From positions 62,001 through 126,000 of the forward strand of contig NZ_VANI01000018.1 in assembly GCF_005771435.1 (NCBI RefSeq): a stretch of DNA of 64,000 nucleotides, written 5' to 3'. The notes beneath the pieces are model-generated. The model was not told the DNA's origin. It ran no database searches and saw only the letters and a program-made list of their open reading frames with translations. The DNA comes from Microbulbifer harenosus (GTDB lineage: Bacteria > Pseudomonadota > Gammaproteobacteria > Pseudomonadales > Cellvibrionaceae). Shown here one piece after another: positions 45,579 to 53,533 of the stretch (positions within the stretch are counted from its first letter, which is position 1; the number at the start of each line of letters is the position of its first letter). The position numbers and the translations under genes were made by a program.

Positions 45579-47213
45579 ATGACACACCCCGCCTCCACGA
45601 CGCCGTGGCAGTTACTGCAAAGCGCCCGCGCCCGGCTCGCGCAGACCTCGCTGAACACGCTGTTTGCGGAGTCCCCACAGCGCGCGGATCAGATGACCCT
45701 GAGCACCGCCGGCCTGACCCTCGACTACAGCAAGAACCGCATCGACAATGAAGCGCTGGTTGCGCTACAGACGCTGGCGGAAGCTCGACAGTTGCCCCAG
45801 AAAATTGACGCCATGTTCCGCGGCGACGTCATCAACCGCACCGAACAGCGTCAGGTGCTCCACACCCTGCTGCGCAGCCCACGGCCGGGTCTCACAGGCG
45901 AACAACAAGAAATCCGCAACGCGTGGAAAAAAATTGCCAATTTCACCGACGCGCTGCACCGAGGAGAAATCCACGGCATCACCGGCAAACCGCTGACCAA
46001 TATCATCAATATCGGCATCGGCGGCTCGCATCTGGGGCCAGCCATGGCAAACCTGGCGCTGACGCCCTACCATAAACCGGGCATCCGTGTACAGTTTGTC
46101 TCAAATGTGGACGCCAGTGATCTGGCGGAAAAACTGCGCGGTGCCGACCCGGAAACAACGCTGTTCATCGTCGCCTCAAAAACCTTTACCACCCAGGAAA
46201 CCCTGGCAAACGCGCAAACCGCGCGAAGCTGGCTGCTGGAAAAGACCGGCAACAGGGATGCAGTAGCAAACCATTTCGCTGCCGTGAGCACCGCCATCGA
46301 TCGCATCGCCGAGTTCGGCATCCCTCCCGAACATACTTTTCCCATGTGGGACTGGGTGGGCGGCCGTTACTCCATCTGGTCCGCCATCGGTTTGCCACTG
46401 GCGCTGGCCATCGGCAGCGACCGGTTTGAAGAGTTTCTGCACGGTGCGGCGGCCATGGATAACCACTTCCAGCTGGCGCCACTCGCGCAGAACATGCCAG
46501 TAATACTCGCGCTGCTGAGCTTCTGGTACCAGAACTTCTGGGGTGCTGACACCCTCGCACTGCTACCCTACGACCACTACCTGCGGGAATTCCCCAGTTA
46601 TGTGCAACAGCTGGATATGGAGAGCAACGGCAAATCCGTGCACATGGATGGGGAGCCGTTTCCACAGCCTGCATCTCCGATCATCTGGGGTACCGAGGGC
46701 ACCAACGGTCAGCACTCCTTCCATCAGTTGTTGCACCAAGGCAACATTCTGGTACCGGTGGACTTTATCCTGCCACTAAAAAGCCACAACCCAACCGGAA
46801 ATCACCACGACCTGCTGGTCGCCAACTGTTTGAGCCAGAGCCGCGCGCTCATGGTGGGCAAAAATCTGCAGCAGGCGCGCGACGAGCTGCTCGCCACCGG
46901 CATGGACGAAAAGCAAGCCGATGCACTGGCCCCGCACAAGGTGATGCCGGGCAATCGCCCCAGCAATACGCTGCTCACGGACCAACTCTCCCCCTCCCGT
47001 CTCGGCGCACTGATCGCACTCTACGAACACAAGGTGTTCGCGCAGAGCGTACTGTGGGATATCAACGCCTTCGACCAGTGGGGCGTTGAACTGGGCAAGC
47101 AGATCTGCGATGACTTACTACCGGAAATCGCATCTACTGGTGAATGCCAGCGATTCGATGCCAGCACCAACGCGCTGCTTGCCCGCTACAAAGCCGCGCG
47201 CAACCAGAGCTGA
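45579..47213 (+). CDS. pgi: Glucose-6-phosphate isomerase
   Basis: A 544-residue enzyme of normal length. Signatures are IIGIGGSHLGPAM-like INIGIGGSHLGPAMANLAL, MWDWVGGRYSIWSAIG (first PGI signature) and HSFHQLLHQGNILVPVDF (second signature region). It interconverts glucose-6-phosphate and fructose-6-phosphate in the cytoplasm. AGGAA precedes ATG 45579. Its place behind a mannan operator makes sense: mannosylglucose phosphorolysis yields glucose and mannose-1-phosphate, which enter glycolysis as glucose-6-phosphate and fructose-6-phosphate. Confidence 0.96.
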   Translation: MTHPASTTPWQLLQSARARLAQTSLNTLFAESPQRADQMTLSTAGLTLDYSKNRIDNEALVALQTLAEARQLPQKIDAMFRGDVINRTEQRQVLHTLLRSPRPGLTGEQQEIRNAWKKIANFTDALHRGEIHGITGKPLTNIINIGIGGSHLGPAMANLALTPYHKPGIRVQFVSNVDASDLAEKLRGADPETTLFIVASKTFTTQETLANAQTARSWLLEKTGNRDAVANHFAAVSTAIDRIAEFGIPPEHTFPMWDWVGGRYSIWSAIGLPLALAIGSDRFEEFLHGAAAMDNHFQLAPLAQNMPVILALLSFWYQNFWGADTLALLPYDHYLREFPSYVQQLDMESNGKSVHMDGEPFPQPASPIIWGTEGTNGQHSFHQLLHQGNILVPVDFILPLKSHNPTGNHHDLLVANCLSQSRALMVGKNLQQARDELLATGMDEKQADALAPHKVMPGNRPSNTLLTDQLSPSRLGALIALYEHKVFAQSVLWDINAFDQWGVELGKQICDDLLPEIASTGECQRFDASTNALLARYKAARNQS

Positions 47214-47249
47214 ATCCCCCCACAACCAAAAATGAAGAGAGAAAAACTG

Positions 47250-48614
47250 ATGAAAATAAATGCCCTTTCTTTCAGACTCAGAGCGACCACTGCCAGCGCT
47301 ATTGTCGGCAGTCTTGCCCTCGGCGCCTGCACGGCTGACATCAATGTCAGTTCCACGACCGCCGCACCGAGTGCCTTCGTGCAGGTACAGGATGGAAAAT
47401 TCCAGCTTGCGGGAGCGCCCTATCACTATGTGGGTACTAACTACTGGTACGGCGCTTATCTAGCGGCAACGGATAAAACGCGCCTGATTCGCGAGCTGGA
47501 CCTGTTGCGCGCACGCGGCATTACCAATCTGAGAGTACTTGCACTGTCTGAGCAGAGTGCACATTCCCGCAGTGTTTCACCCGCAGTCATCAGCGCGCCA
47601 AACGAGTACGATGCGGACCTGCAAGCAGGCCTGGATATTCTACTGGCAGAAATGGCGGCAAGGGATATGAAGGCGGTGCTGTACCTCACCAATTTCTGGC
47701 AGTGGTCCGGAGGTATGTCGCAATACCTGGTGTGGCATGAAGACATCGCACTGGACGATCCGGATATCAGCGGCAAGTGGGACGAATATATCGAAAACAC
47801 CACAGACTTTTATCGCTGTGCGCCCTGCCAGCAGCAGTACCTGAAGGCCGCCGGCAGCCTGATCGAACGAGTGAATTCCGTTACGGGAAAAACGTACAAG
47901 AACGACCCCACCATCATGGCCTGGCAGCTCGCCAATGAACCCCGCTCCGGCGGCGCCAACTACGATCCCGAGCGCGCCGCCGACTATATCCGCTGGGTAC
48001 ACAACTCCGCCGCCGCTATCAAATCATTGGCGCCGAGCCAGCTGGTAAGCAGCGGCAGTGAGGGGCTGGCCGGCAGCCAGGAGCAGGCAGAAGTGTATGT
48101 GAGAGCCCACGCCAGCGATGCCATCGACTATCTCACTGTGCATCTGTGGATCAAGAACTGGGGATGGTTCGATGCGACGAACCCAGAGCAGACCTACGGG
48201 AGCGCACTGGAAAAGGCCACCCGCTATCTCGACTCTCACGCGCAGATCGCCGACGACCTGAACAAGCCGCTGGTACTGGAAGAATTTGGGGTGGAGCGCG
48301 ATGGAGGCAGTTTCTCACCGGACAGCGGCACCGAATACCGCGACCGTTTCCTCACCGCCATTTACGCCCGCATTGAACAGGATATTGCCGAAGACGGCCC
48401 CTTCGCCGGCTCCAATTTCTGGACCTTCAGCGGTTACGGCCGCAGCGGGAATCCAGAATATATCTGGCAACCGGGCAATGATTTTCTCGGCGACCCACCT
48501 CAGGAGCCGCAGGGACTCAACTCTGTTTTCGACAGCGATAGGAGCACGCTGGAAATTATTCAGGCGCATGCATCCAAGCTGAATCCGTCAGAGAAAACGG
48601 CTGGCACTCATTAA
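47250..48614 (+). CDS. GH5 (subfamily 7-like) mannanase/mannosidase lipoprotein
   Basis: About 454 residues from ATG 47250 (AGAGAG upstream). The lipobox LALGAC places an acylated Cys near residue 27. The GH5 barrel has FQLAGAPYHYVGTNYWYGAY-type opening near residue 50, acid/base Glu in MAWQLANEPRSGG and nucleophile Glu in LVLEEFGVERDG. It resembles fungal-type beta-mannanases of GH5_7. A lipid anchor fits a cell-bound enzyme that trims manno-oligosaccharides after the secreted mannanase. It follows pgi by 36 bases and is probably in its transcript. Confidence 0.9.
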   Translation: MKINALSFRLRATTASAIVGSLALGACTADINVSSTTAAPSAFVQVQDGKFQLAGAPYHYVGTNYWYGAYLAATDKTRLIRELDLLRARGITNLRVLALSEQSAHSRSVSPAVISAPNEYDADLQAGLDILLAEMAARDMKAVLYLTNFWQWSGGMSQYLVWHEDIALDDPDISGKWDEYIENTTDFYRCAPCQQQYLKAAGSLIERVNSVTGKTYKNDPTIMAWQLANEPRSGGANYDPERAADYIRWVHNSAAAIKSLAPSQLVSSGSEGLAGSQEQAEVYVRAHASDAIDYLTVHLWIKNWGWFDATNPEQTYGSALEKATRYLDSHAQIADDLNKPLVLEEFGVERDGGSFSPDSGTEYRDRFLTAIYARIEQDIAEDGPFAGSNFWTFSGYGRSGNPEYIWQPGNDFLGDPPQEPQGLNSVFDSDRSTLEIIQAHASKLNPSEKTAGTH

Positions 48615-48623
48615 GTTAAAGGC

Positions 48624-48655
48624 AAAGTGGCAGGAGAATACCTGCCACTTTGCTT
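48624..48655 (+). terminator. Hairpin after the GH5 lipoprotein gene
   Basis: Perfect 13-base arms GCAAAGTGGCAGG (48624-48636) and its complement (48643-48655) around AGAATA, ten bases past the stop. The downstream tract is TTGAGAAAAT, so termination may be modest. It marks the left edge of the AT-rich island. Confidence 0.65.
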
Positions 48656-48678
48656 GAGAAAATAACATAATGGGTGCT

Positions 48679-49353
48679 TCATCGTTCCAACAAGAGGAAA
48701 CAAATAGGCACCGTAATCACCACCACTCCAAGAATGGAACGAGTAAGACCACTAAGCCGAGCAAAACTGCGCATGATAGGAGAACACATATCGGCAGTTC
48801 CCTGATTATGAATAATCGTAGCAAGATACCAAAGTATAGTATTCAGAGCAAAAACTACAGGAAGAAAAACGAAAGCACCGATACCGAAAAACCACGTTTT
48901 CCACGAAGTAATTTCAGCGTCACCAAATGCAAGAATTACCTTACTCAATATAATACCAAACGATAGAAGCCCAATATCGAACGCGATGAGTAATAGCTTG
49001 TTGGCACTTCTTATAAATACAGTATGTAAACATGGAAAATTTACTGTAAAAATACCAAACCCCAGAGACGTAAATCCAAAAACGCCGATCACATTCCAAA
49101 GCTCAGGACTAACCCCCTGACTCATCGCAGTGTCGAAATAATCCACCGCTCTGAATCCCCGAAACCACTCAACCACGAAAACATACGCTGCTGCGGGCAG
49201 CATCCACCATAATGATATGATCCAGTAATCTCGCCAACCTCCACTAGGCAAAAAATCATCCTTATGAAATACAGATACGGCTCGCTCAATTTTCAAACGA
49301 CACTCGATAAAAAACTCATTTTGACTAATCAAAATCTTACGCCCTCCATACAC
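48679..49353 (-). CDS. Membrane protein of unknown function
   Basis: A 224-residue protein that I do not recognise. Four or five hydrophobic segments lie at about 46-63, 88-106, 118-136, 150-172 and 205-221, with an N-terminal cytoplasmic stretch of about 40 residues. The start is uncertain: GTG 49353 opens the frame, but a GGAGGG within the first codons could serve a start a few residues further on. Base composition is clearly AT-richer than the sugar genes. It points toward the mannan genes and belongs to the accessory island. Confidence 0.6.
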   Translation of the reverse strand: MYGGRKILISQNEFFIECRLKIERAVSVFHKDDFLPSGGWRDYWIISLWWMLPAAAYVFVVEWFRGFRAVDYFDTAMSQGVSPELWNVIGVFGFTSLGFGIFTVNFPCLHTVFIRSANKLLLIAFDIGLLSFGIILSKVILAFGDAEITSWKTWFFGIGAFVFLPVVFALNTILWYLATIIHNQGTADMCSPIMRSFARLSGLTRSILGVVVITVPICFLLLER

Positions 49354-49603
49354 GACAATCTATCAAAAACCTACCAACTCAATGGCTCACCCAAAAACTC
49401 CATTAGAAGTCAGACCACCGCTAGTGAAATCGGCGATAATTACACTAAGAGACAGGAATGAAAATCTGAGCTCACTATATAGGCACGTGGCGGCAATGAA
49501 TTTTTTCGAATTACCTTAAGTGGTAGCGACAGTGTGACTTACTATCGTTCTTTTAATTATACTTGTGCAAATTTAGACTGAACATTCGCAAGTCCCCAGC
49601 TCA
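49354..49603. other. AT-rich gap without a recognised gene
   Basis: About 250 bases between the glmS fragment stop and the membrane-protein gene. I see no convincing coding frame, no Tn7-type terminal repeat and no tRNA. If the glmS fragment marks an old Tn7-type attachment site, the insertion point would lie here, just below 49604. Confidence 0.4.
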
Positions 49604-49789
49604 CTATTCAACCGTAACACTTTTAGCTAGGTTACGCGGCTGATCTACATCCGTACCCTTAATAATTGCCGCGTAATAGCTCAGCAACTGCAATGGTAAC
49701 GTGTAAATAACTGGTGCAAGCCACGAGTGAATATGTGGTACGTTGATGACGCGCATGGTTGCATCGGATTCAAACTTGGACTCAATATC
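49604..49789 (-). pseudogene. glmS: 3' fragment of glmS, cut by IS66
   Basis: The last 61 codons and stop of glucosamine-fructose-6-phosphate aminotransferase. The fragment includes [20 protein letters not shown] and ends [19 protein letters not shown], the highly conserved GlmS C-terminus. The frame is broken exactly at 49789/49790 where the IS66 left end begins, and no glmS sequence appears to the right of the element (52171 on). glmS is essential or nearly so, so a complete copy is expected elsewhere. The 3' end of glmS is the target of Tn7-type elements, which makes its presence at an island border notable. Confidence 0.9.
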
Positions 49790-49872
49790 GTAACCGTCCG
49801 GTAATCCCGTCTTTCAATCCGATTTCCGCGCTGTAATTTAGGTGTCCACCTATCAACAAGTGGACACCTATT

Positions 49873-50205
49873 ATGAGTGACATCATCCCCGTTAAGACTC
49901 CCGTTAAGCGTCGCCGGCATTCCCCGGAGCTTAAGGCCAAGATTCTCAGAGCTTGCCAAGAGCCCGGTACGTCCGTCGCGAGTGTTGCCCTCCAGCATGG
50001 GATCAATGCCAACCTGATCCACAAGTGGCGGCGCGAAGCCGAGGGTAAACAGAAGCCTGCCGAACAGAAGTTTGTTCCAGTACCACTGCCCGCACCGCCT
50101 GGGGTGGCAGACGACGTGGTCTTTGAATTGGCCGGCATCAAGGTGCGCTGGCCGCTTGCCCAGATCGACCGTGCCATTCCCTGGCTCCGGGCATTGCAAG
50201 CGTGA
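49873..50205 (+). CDS. tnpA: IS66 accessory protein TnpA
   Basis: A 110-residue IS66 OrfA. The N-terminal helix-turn-helix segment includes RRRHSPELKAKILRACQE and NANLIHKWRREAEG. The C-terminus (VVFELAGIKVRWPL) matches the usual family end. Its stop overlaps the tnpB GTG start (GTGA), so the two are coupled. Confidence 0.93.
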   Translation: MSDIIPVKTPVKRRRHSPELKAKILRACQEPGTSVASVALQHGINANLIHKWRREAEGKQKPAEQKFVPVPLPAPPGVADDVVFELAGIKVRWPLAQIDRAIPWLRALQA

Positions 50206-50537
50206 TCCAGTTCGATGAGATCTGGATGGCCACCGAACCAATGGATATGCGCGCTGGGCCGGATACGGCGCTGGCCCGTGTCGTGCAGGTGTTCGGTGAA
50301 GCTAAGCCCCATAGTGCCTACCTGTTTGCCAACAAACGCGGTAACCGCATGAAGGTTCTGGTGCACGATGGCTTTGGCTTGTGGTTGGCGGCGCGTCGCC
50401 TGCACCAGGGTAGCTTTGTTTGGGGCAAGCCCTGGCAAGGCGAACGGGTTGCCCTGACAGCGGAACAGCTGCAGGCACTGGTGATCGGGCTGCCCTGGCA
50501 CCAGGTCGGTCGCGATCACCGGATTGCTCTACTCTAG
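50202..50537 (+). CDS. tnpB: IS66 accessory protein TnpB
   Basis: A 111-residue IS66 Orf2 (TnpB). It starts at GTG 50202 inside the tnpA stop. The family segments MDMRAGPDTAL, FANKRGNRMKVLVHDGFGLWL and the RLHQGSFVW region are present. TnpB is needed for transposition but its biochemical role is unclear. Confidence 0.94.
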   Translation: MIQFDEIWMATEPMDMRAGPDTALARVVQVFGEAKPHSAYLFANKRGNRMKVLVHDGFGLWLAARRLHQGSFVWGKPWQGERVALTAEQLQALVIGLPWHQVGRDHRIALL

Positions 50538-50622
50538 CAGCCCCTTTCTGTGGCCAACACAGCCGTCAAAACGTCCTATCTGGTAATCACCATGGGCGGT
50601 GAAATCTGGCAGGATGCCGGCC

Positions 50623-52155
50623 ATGACAACACCGCCCGATCTCAACAGTCTCAATGCCAACCAGCTGCGCCAACTCGCGGCGCAGTTGCTTGCTGAGTCG
50701 GCGGAAGACAAAAAGCGGCTTCATAACCAGCAGCTGCTGAACGACAAACTCAAACACGAACTCGCCATCCTCAAGCGCCATCACTTCGGCAAGAGCAGCG
50801 AAGCACTCAATGCCCACCAGACCAGCCTGCTGGACGAGCTGGTGCAAGCCGATATCGCCGCTGTAGAGATGGAGCTAATCAGATCCGCTGCTTCAACTCC
50901 TCAGCCTGCGAAGCGTCAACCCAAACGGTCGCCACTTCCTCCCGAGCTGCCGCGCCAGATCATTGAGCACGAGCCGGACAACACTCAGTGCGACTGTGGT
51001 TGTCAGCTCCAGCGCATCGGTGAAGACGTCAGTGAAAAGCTTGATTACACCCCGGGCACCTTCACCGTAGAACGCCATATCCGCGGAAAGTGGGCCTGTA
51101 AACGTTGCGAGCGCATTACCCAGGCACCAGTGCCGCCACAGATCATCGACAAGGGTATCCCCACCAGTGGTCTGTTGGCACACCTGCTGATCGCCAAATA
51201 CGCCGATCACCTGCCGCTCTACCGGCAGGAGAAGATCTTTGCCCGCGCTGGTCTAGCCATCTCCCGTTCCACCTTGGCGGAGTGGGTTGGTCGCTGCGGT
51301 GTTGCCTTGCAACCCCTGGTTGATGCACTGCGCAAAGAACTGCTGCAGCAGCCGGTTCTCCACGCGGATGAAACCCCGGTGCCCATGCTGGCACCGGGCA
51401 AAAAGAAAACGCACCGTGCGTATATCTGGGCTTACTGCAGTACCTCGACGGCAACCGTCAACGCCGTGGTCTATGACTTCGCGGAGACCCGTGCCGGTGC
51501 CAATGCGCGCACCTTCCTCGAAGGCTGGCAGGGCAAGCTGGTGTGTGACGACTACAGTGGCTACAAAGCCGGCTTCAGTAGCGGCATTACCGAGATCGGC
51601 TGCATGGCCCATGCTCGCCGGAAGTTCTACGACCTGCACTTGGCGAACAAAAGCCAGATCGCCGAACAGGCATTGCAACAAATACAGAGGCTCTATGACA
51701 TCGAGCGGGAAGCCAAAGCGCTTACCGCTGAAGCGAGAAAGCAGCTGCGTCAGGAACATTCAAAGCCAATCCTGGAAAGCCTCCACCAGTGGCTGATGCA
51801 GCACCGACAAAAGATGCCCAATGGATCGGCGACCGCCAAAGCCATAGATTACAGTCTCAAGCGTTGGCAGGCGCTGACGCGCTACTGCGACGACGGCGCT
51901 GTTCCCATCGACAACAACCATGTCGAAAACCAGATCCGACCGTGGGCCTTGGGGCGTAGCAACTGGCTGTTCGCCGGCAGCTTGCGTAGTGGCCAGCGTG
52001 CGGCAGCGATCATGAGCCTGATCCAGTCAGCCAAGCTGAATGGTCATGATCCCTATGCGTATCTGAAAGATGTGATGCAACGATTGCCGACGCAGCGCGC
52101 GAGTGCCATTGGCGAATTACTGCCTCATAACTGGGCGATCGCTGACAAGGTGTGA
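50623..52155 (+). CDS. tnpC: IS66 transposase TnpC
   Basis: About 510 residues from ATG 50623 (AGGA eight bases upstream). An N-terminal helical region with FGKSSE is followed by zinc-binding cysteines (CDCGC and CKRC, about 125-165). The catalytic domain contains LHADETPVPML, LVCDDYSGYK and VPIDNNHVENQIRP, supplying the D, D and E residues. A C-terminal IS66_C segment follows. All catalytic residues are present and the frame is whole, so the element could be active. Confidence 0.95.
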   Translation: MTTPPDLNSLNANQLRQLAAQLLAESAEDKKRLHNQQLLNDKLKHELAILKRHHFGKSSEALNAHQTSLLDELVQADIAAVEMELIRSAASTPQPAKRQPKRSPLPPELPRQIIEHEPDNTQCDCGCQLQRIGEDVSEKLDYTPGTFTVERHIRGKWACKRCERITQAPVPPQIIDKGIPTSGLLAHLLIAKYADHLPLYRQEKIFARAGLAISRSTLAEWVGRCGVALQPLVDALRKELLQQPVLHADETPVPMLAPGKKKTHRAYIWAYCSTSTATVNAVVYDFAETRAGANARTFLEGWQGKLVCDDYSGYKAGFSSGITEIGCMAHARRKFYDLHLANKSQIAEQALQQIQRLYDIEREAKALTAEARKQLRQEHSKPILESLHQWLMQHRQKMPNGSATAKAIDYSLKRWQALTRYCDDGAVPIDNNHVENQIRPWALGRSNWLFAGSLRSGQRAAAIMSLIQSAKLNGHDPYAYLKDVMQRLPTQRASAIGELLPHNWAIADKV

Positions 52156-52170
52156 TGCCCGGACGCTTAC

Positions 52171-52504
52171 TTTAGAAAACAAAAAGTTAACCTATTTTTG
52201 GCGAAAATTTCCAGAATGCCGGTTGACCCTCTATTTCAGCTTGTGATGTTTGCGGAAGTACTGCCGCTAATGCAAACTTACCCATCACTAAAACCCGGTG
52301 GCATCTAAATTGCCCACATTGAGGGGGGGGGAAGACTGGCCGCTTACTGCGCTCTATCCTCTCAGTATGTGGCTTCGACATCGACGATTTGCACTTGCCA
52401 AATGGTATCCGTGTTGGCGTCATGGGTGCGACTCCATTATTCTTGGGGATTCATCGACACACACCAGAACCAACTGCTCACTATTTGCTGGAGTTAGAAA
52501 ATCG
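52171..52504. other. Gap right of IS66
   Basis: 334 bases with no gene that I can support. It is not a continuation of glmS. A nine-G run lies at 52323-52331. A minus-strand open stretch (52187-52423) lacks a start context and recognisable domains. Confidence 0.4.
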
Positions 52505-52987
52505 CTATTCCTCACAATGAGGTGATTCTCCTTGCTTAATTCTATCTCTCAGGACGCTTTCAACTCGCAGAGTGTCAAGGTAGGACAAATCACGGCCTAA
52601 ATTTACACGGCAATACCAGTCCTCTGTTGTTTCAAAGATAATTACATTTACATATGCGCTGATGCCTCCGCCTCCATGTTGAACCAAAATCGCACCGGAC
52701 TCATTTGAAGAAAATGCGAATACTAGTCTTAAGTTTGGCTTTTCCGACAAAATATCTCCCGTGTCGAAGAATTCCCCGAACTCAGCGATACCGCGATTCA
52801 TTGGATCCATTTTATCAACGTATTTATTAAAAATTTGACTCATCCCTTGTGGAAATTCAGCAACACGATAGAGTATTTTAGTTTCGCCACGATTAAGATT
52901 GTTCACAGTTCTTTGATAAACTGTTTCATCAACGGCCAGCGCGAAACTTGATGTAAAGGCAAGCGCAAAAATAAATTTCTTAAACAT
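52505..52987 (-). CDS. Small secreted protein of unknown function
   Basis: A 160-residue protein that I do not recognise. It has a clear signal peptide (MFKKFIFALAFTSSFALA, cleavage before VDETV). The mature part is about 142 residues, mixed alpha/beta, acidic, with two cysteines (CRVNLG and PHCEE) that could pair in the periplasm. AGGA lies nine bases before ATG 52987. The gene is AT-rich and lies in the island, divergent from the metallopeptidase across 546 bases. It could be an inhibitor or partner of that peptidase, but only position suggests this. Confidence 0.65.
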   Translation of the reverse strand: MFKKFIFALAFTSSFALAVDETVYQRTVNNLNRGETKILYRVAEFPQGMSQIFNKYVDKMDPMNRGIAEFGEFFDTGDILSEKPNLRLVFAFSSNESGAILVQHGGGGISAYVNVIIFETTEDWYCRVNLGRDLSYLDTLRVESVLRDRIKQGESPHCEE

Positions 52988-53034
52988 AAAAAATCATCCT
53001 TAATTCTAATGTTAACTAATGAGAGATAGAATAC

Positions 53035-53244
53035 TTAGTATTCAAGTAAAACAGCAAGACATTTTGCTGGCTTGTAATTAATACATTCGATGATTTTATT
53101 CCACTGACGTCTTGCATTCAAATTTTCAGCTGAACTCTGAAAGCGTGGAATATACTCACAGCCTTGTGTTTCGGCACAACTTTCGATTGGTTATAGATGA
53201 GCATGACCATCAGGTTGAAAAATTCCACCTATAAGTGCTGACAT
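53035..53244 (-). pseudogene. Decayed short ORF with one internal stop
   Basis: Read on the minus strand from ATG 53244, the frame gives SALIGGIFQPDGHAHL, a TAA at 53191-53193, then 51 more codons including ESCAETQGCEYIPRFQS and ending LAVLLEY before TAA 53035. The codon use and evenly spaced Cys residues (four after the stop) look like a true protein broken by a point mutation. No family is recognised. A 38-codon ORF (53271-53387, minus) lies just upstream and may be another remnant. Confidence 0.4.
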
Positions 53245-53533
53245 TTTCCTGGCTGCAAATCTAGCATGGATCACTCTTGATCATGTAATCGCAGTTCGCT
53301 AGTGCGTATCACCTGGTCGGCATCAATGCCGAACCTACTAACTTGCCTATTCAGTATCAATTGTAGCCTTCCTTCTAAATCGCGCATTTAATTTTACCAA
53401 AATTACATGGATTATGGGATCCGTTGATATATATGTCACTTTTTAAGTTGAGCTTAACATTAATGAAATATATGTATGTGATACATCTAGGCACCGATCT
53501 GCGTTTTCACGATCTTAAACATAAGGAATTGTC

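Larger units (their letters stand above)
49790..52170 (+). mobile_element. Complete IS66-family insertion sequence
   Basis: A 2381-base element bounded by imperfect inverted ends: left GTAACCGTCCGGTAATC (from 49790), right, read inward from 52170, GTAAGCGTCCGGGCATC. It contains the three-gene set tnpA-tnpB-tnpC of IS66 with all frames intact. The eight bases outside the ends (TCAATATC on the left, TTTAGAAA on the right) do not match. The expected 8-base target duplication is therefore missing, pointing to recombination or deletion after insertion. Confidence 0.93.

Noticed and set aside
49354..49603. Tn7-type terminal repeats downstream of the glmS stop
   Set aside because: No TGTGGGCGG-type end or repeated TnsB sites were seen; the Tn7 idea stays only as a hypothesis in the findings.
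49782..52178. Target-site duplication around the IS66 element
   Set aside because: The flanking octamers TCAATATC and TTTAGAAA do not match, so no duplication is claimed.
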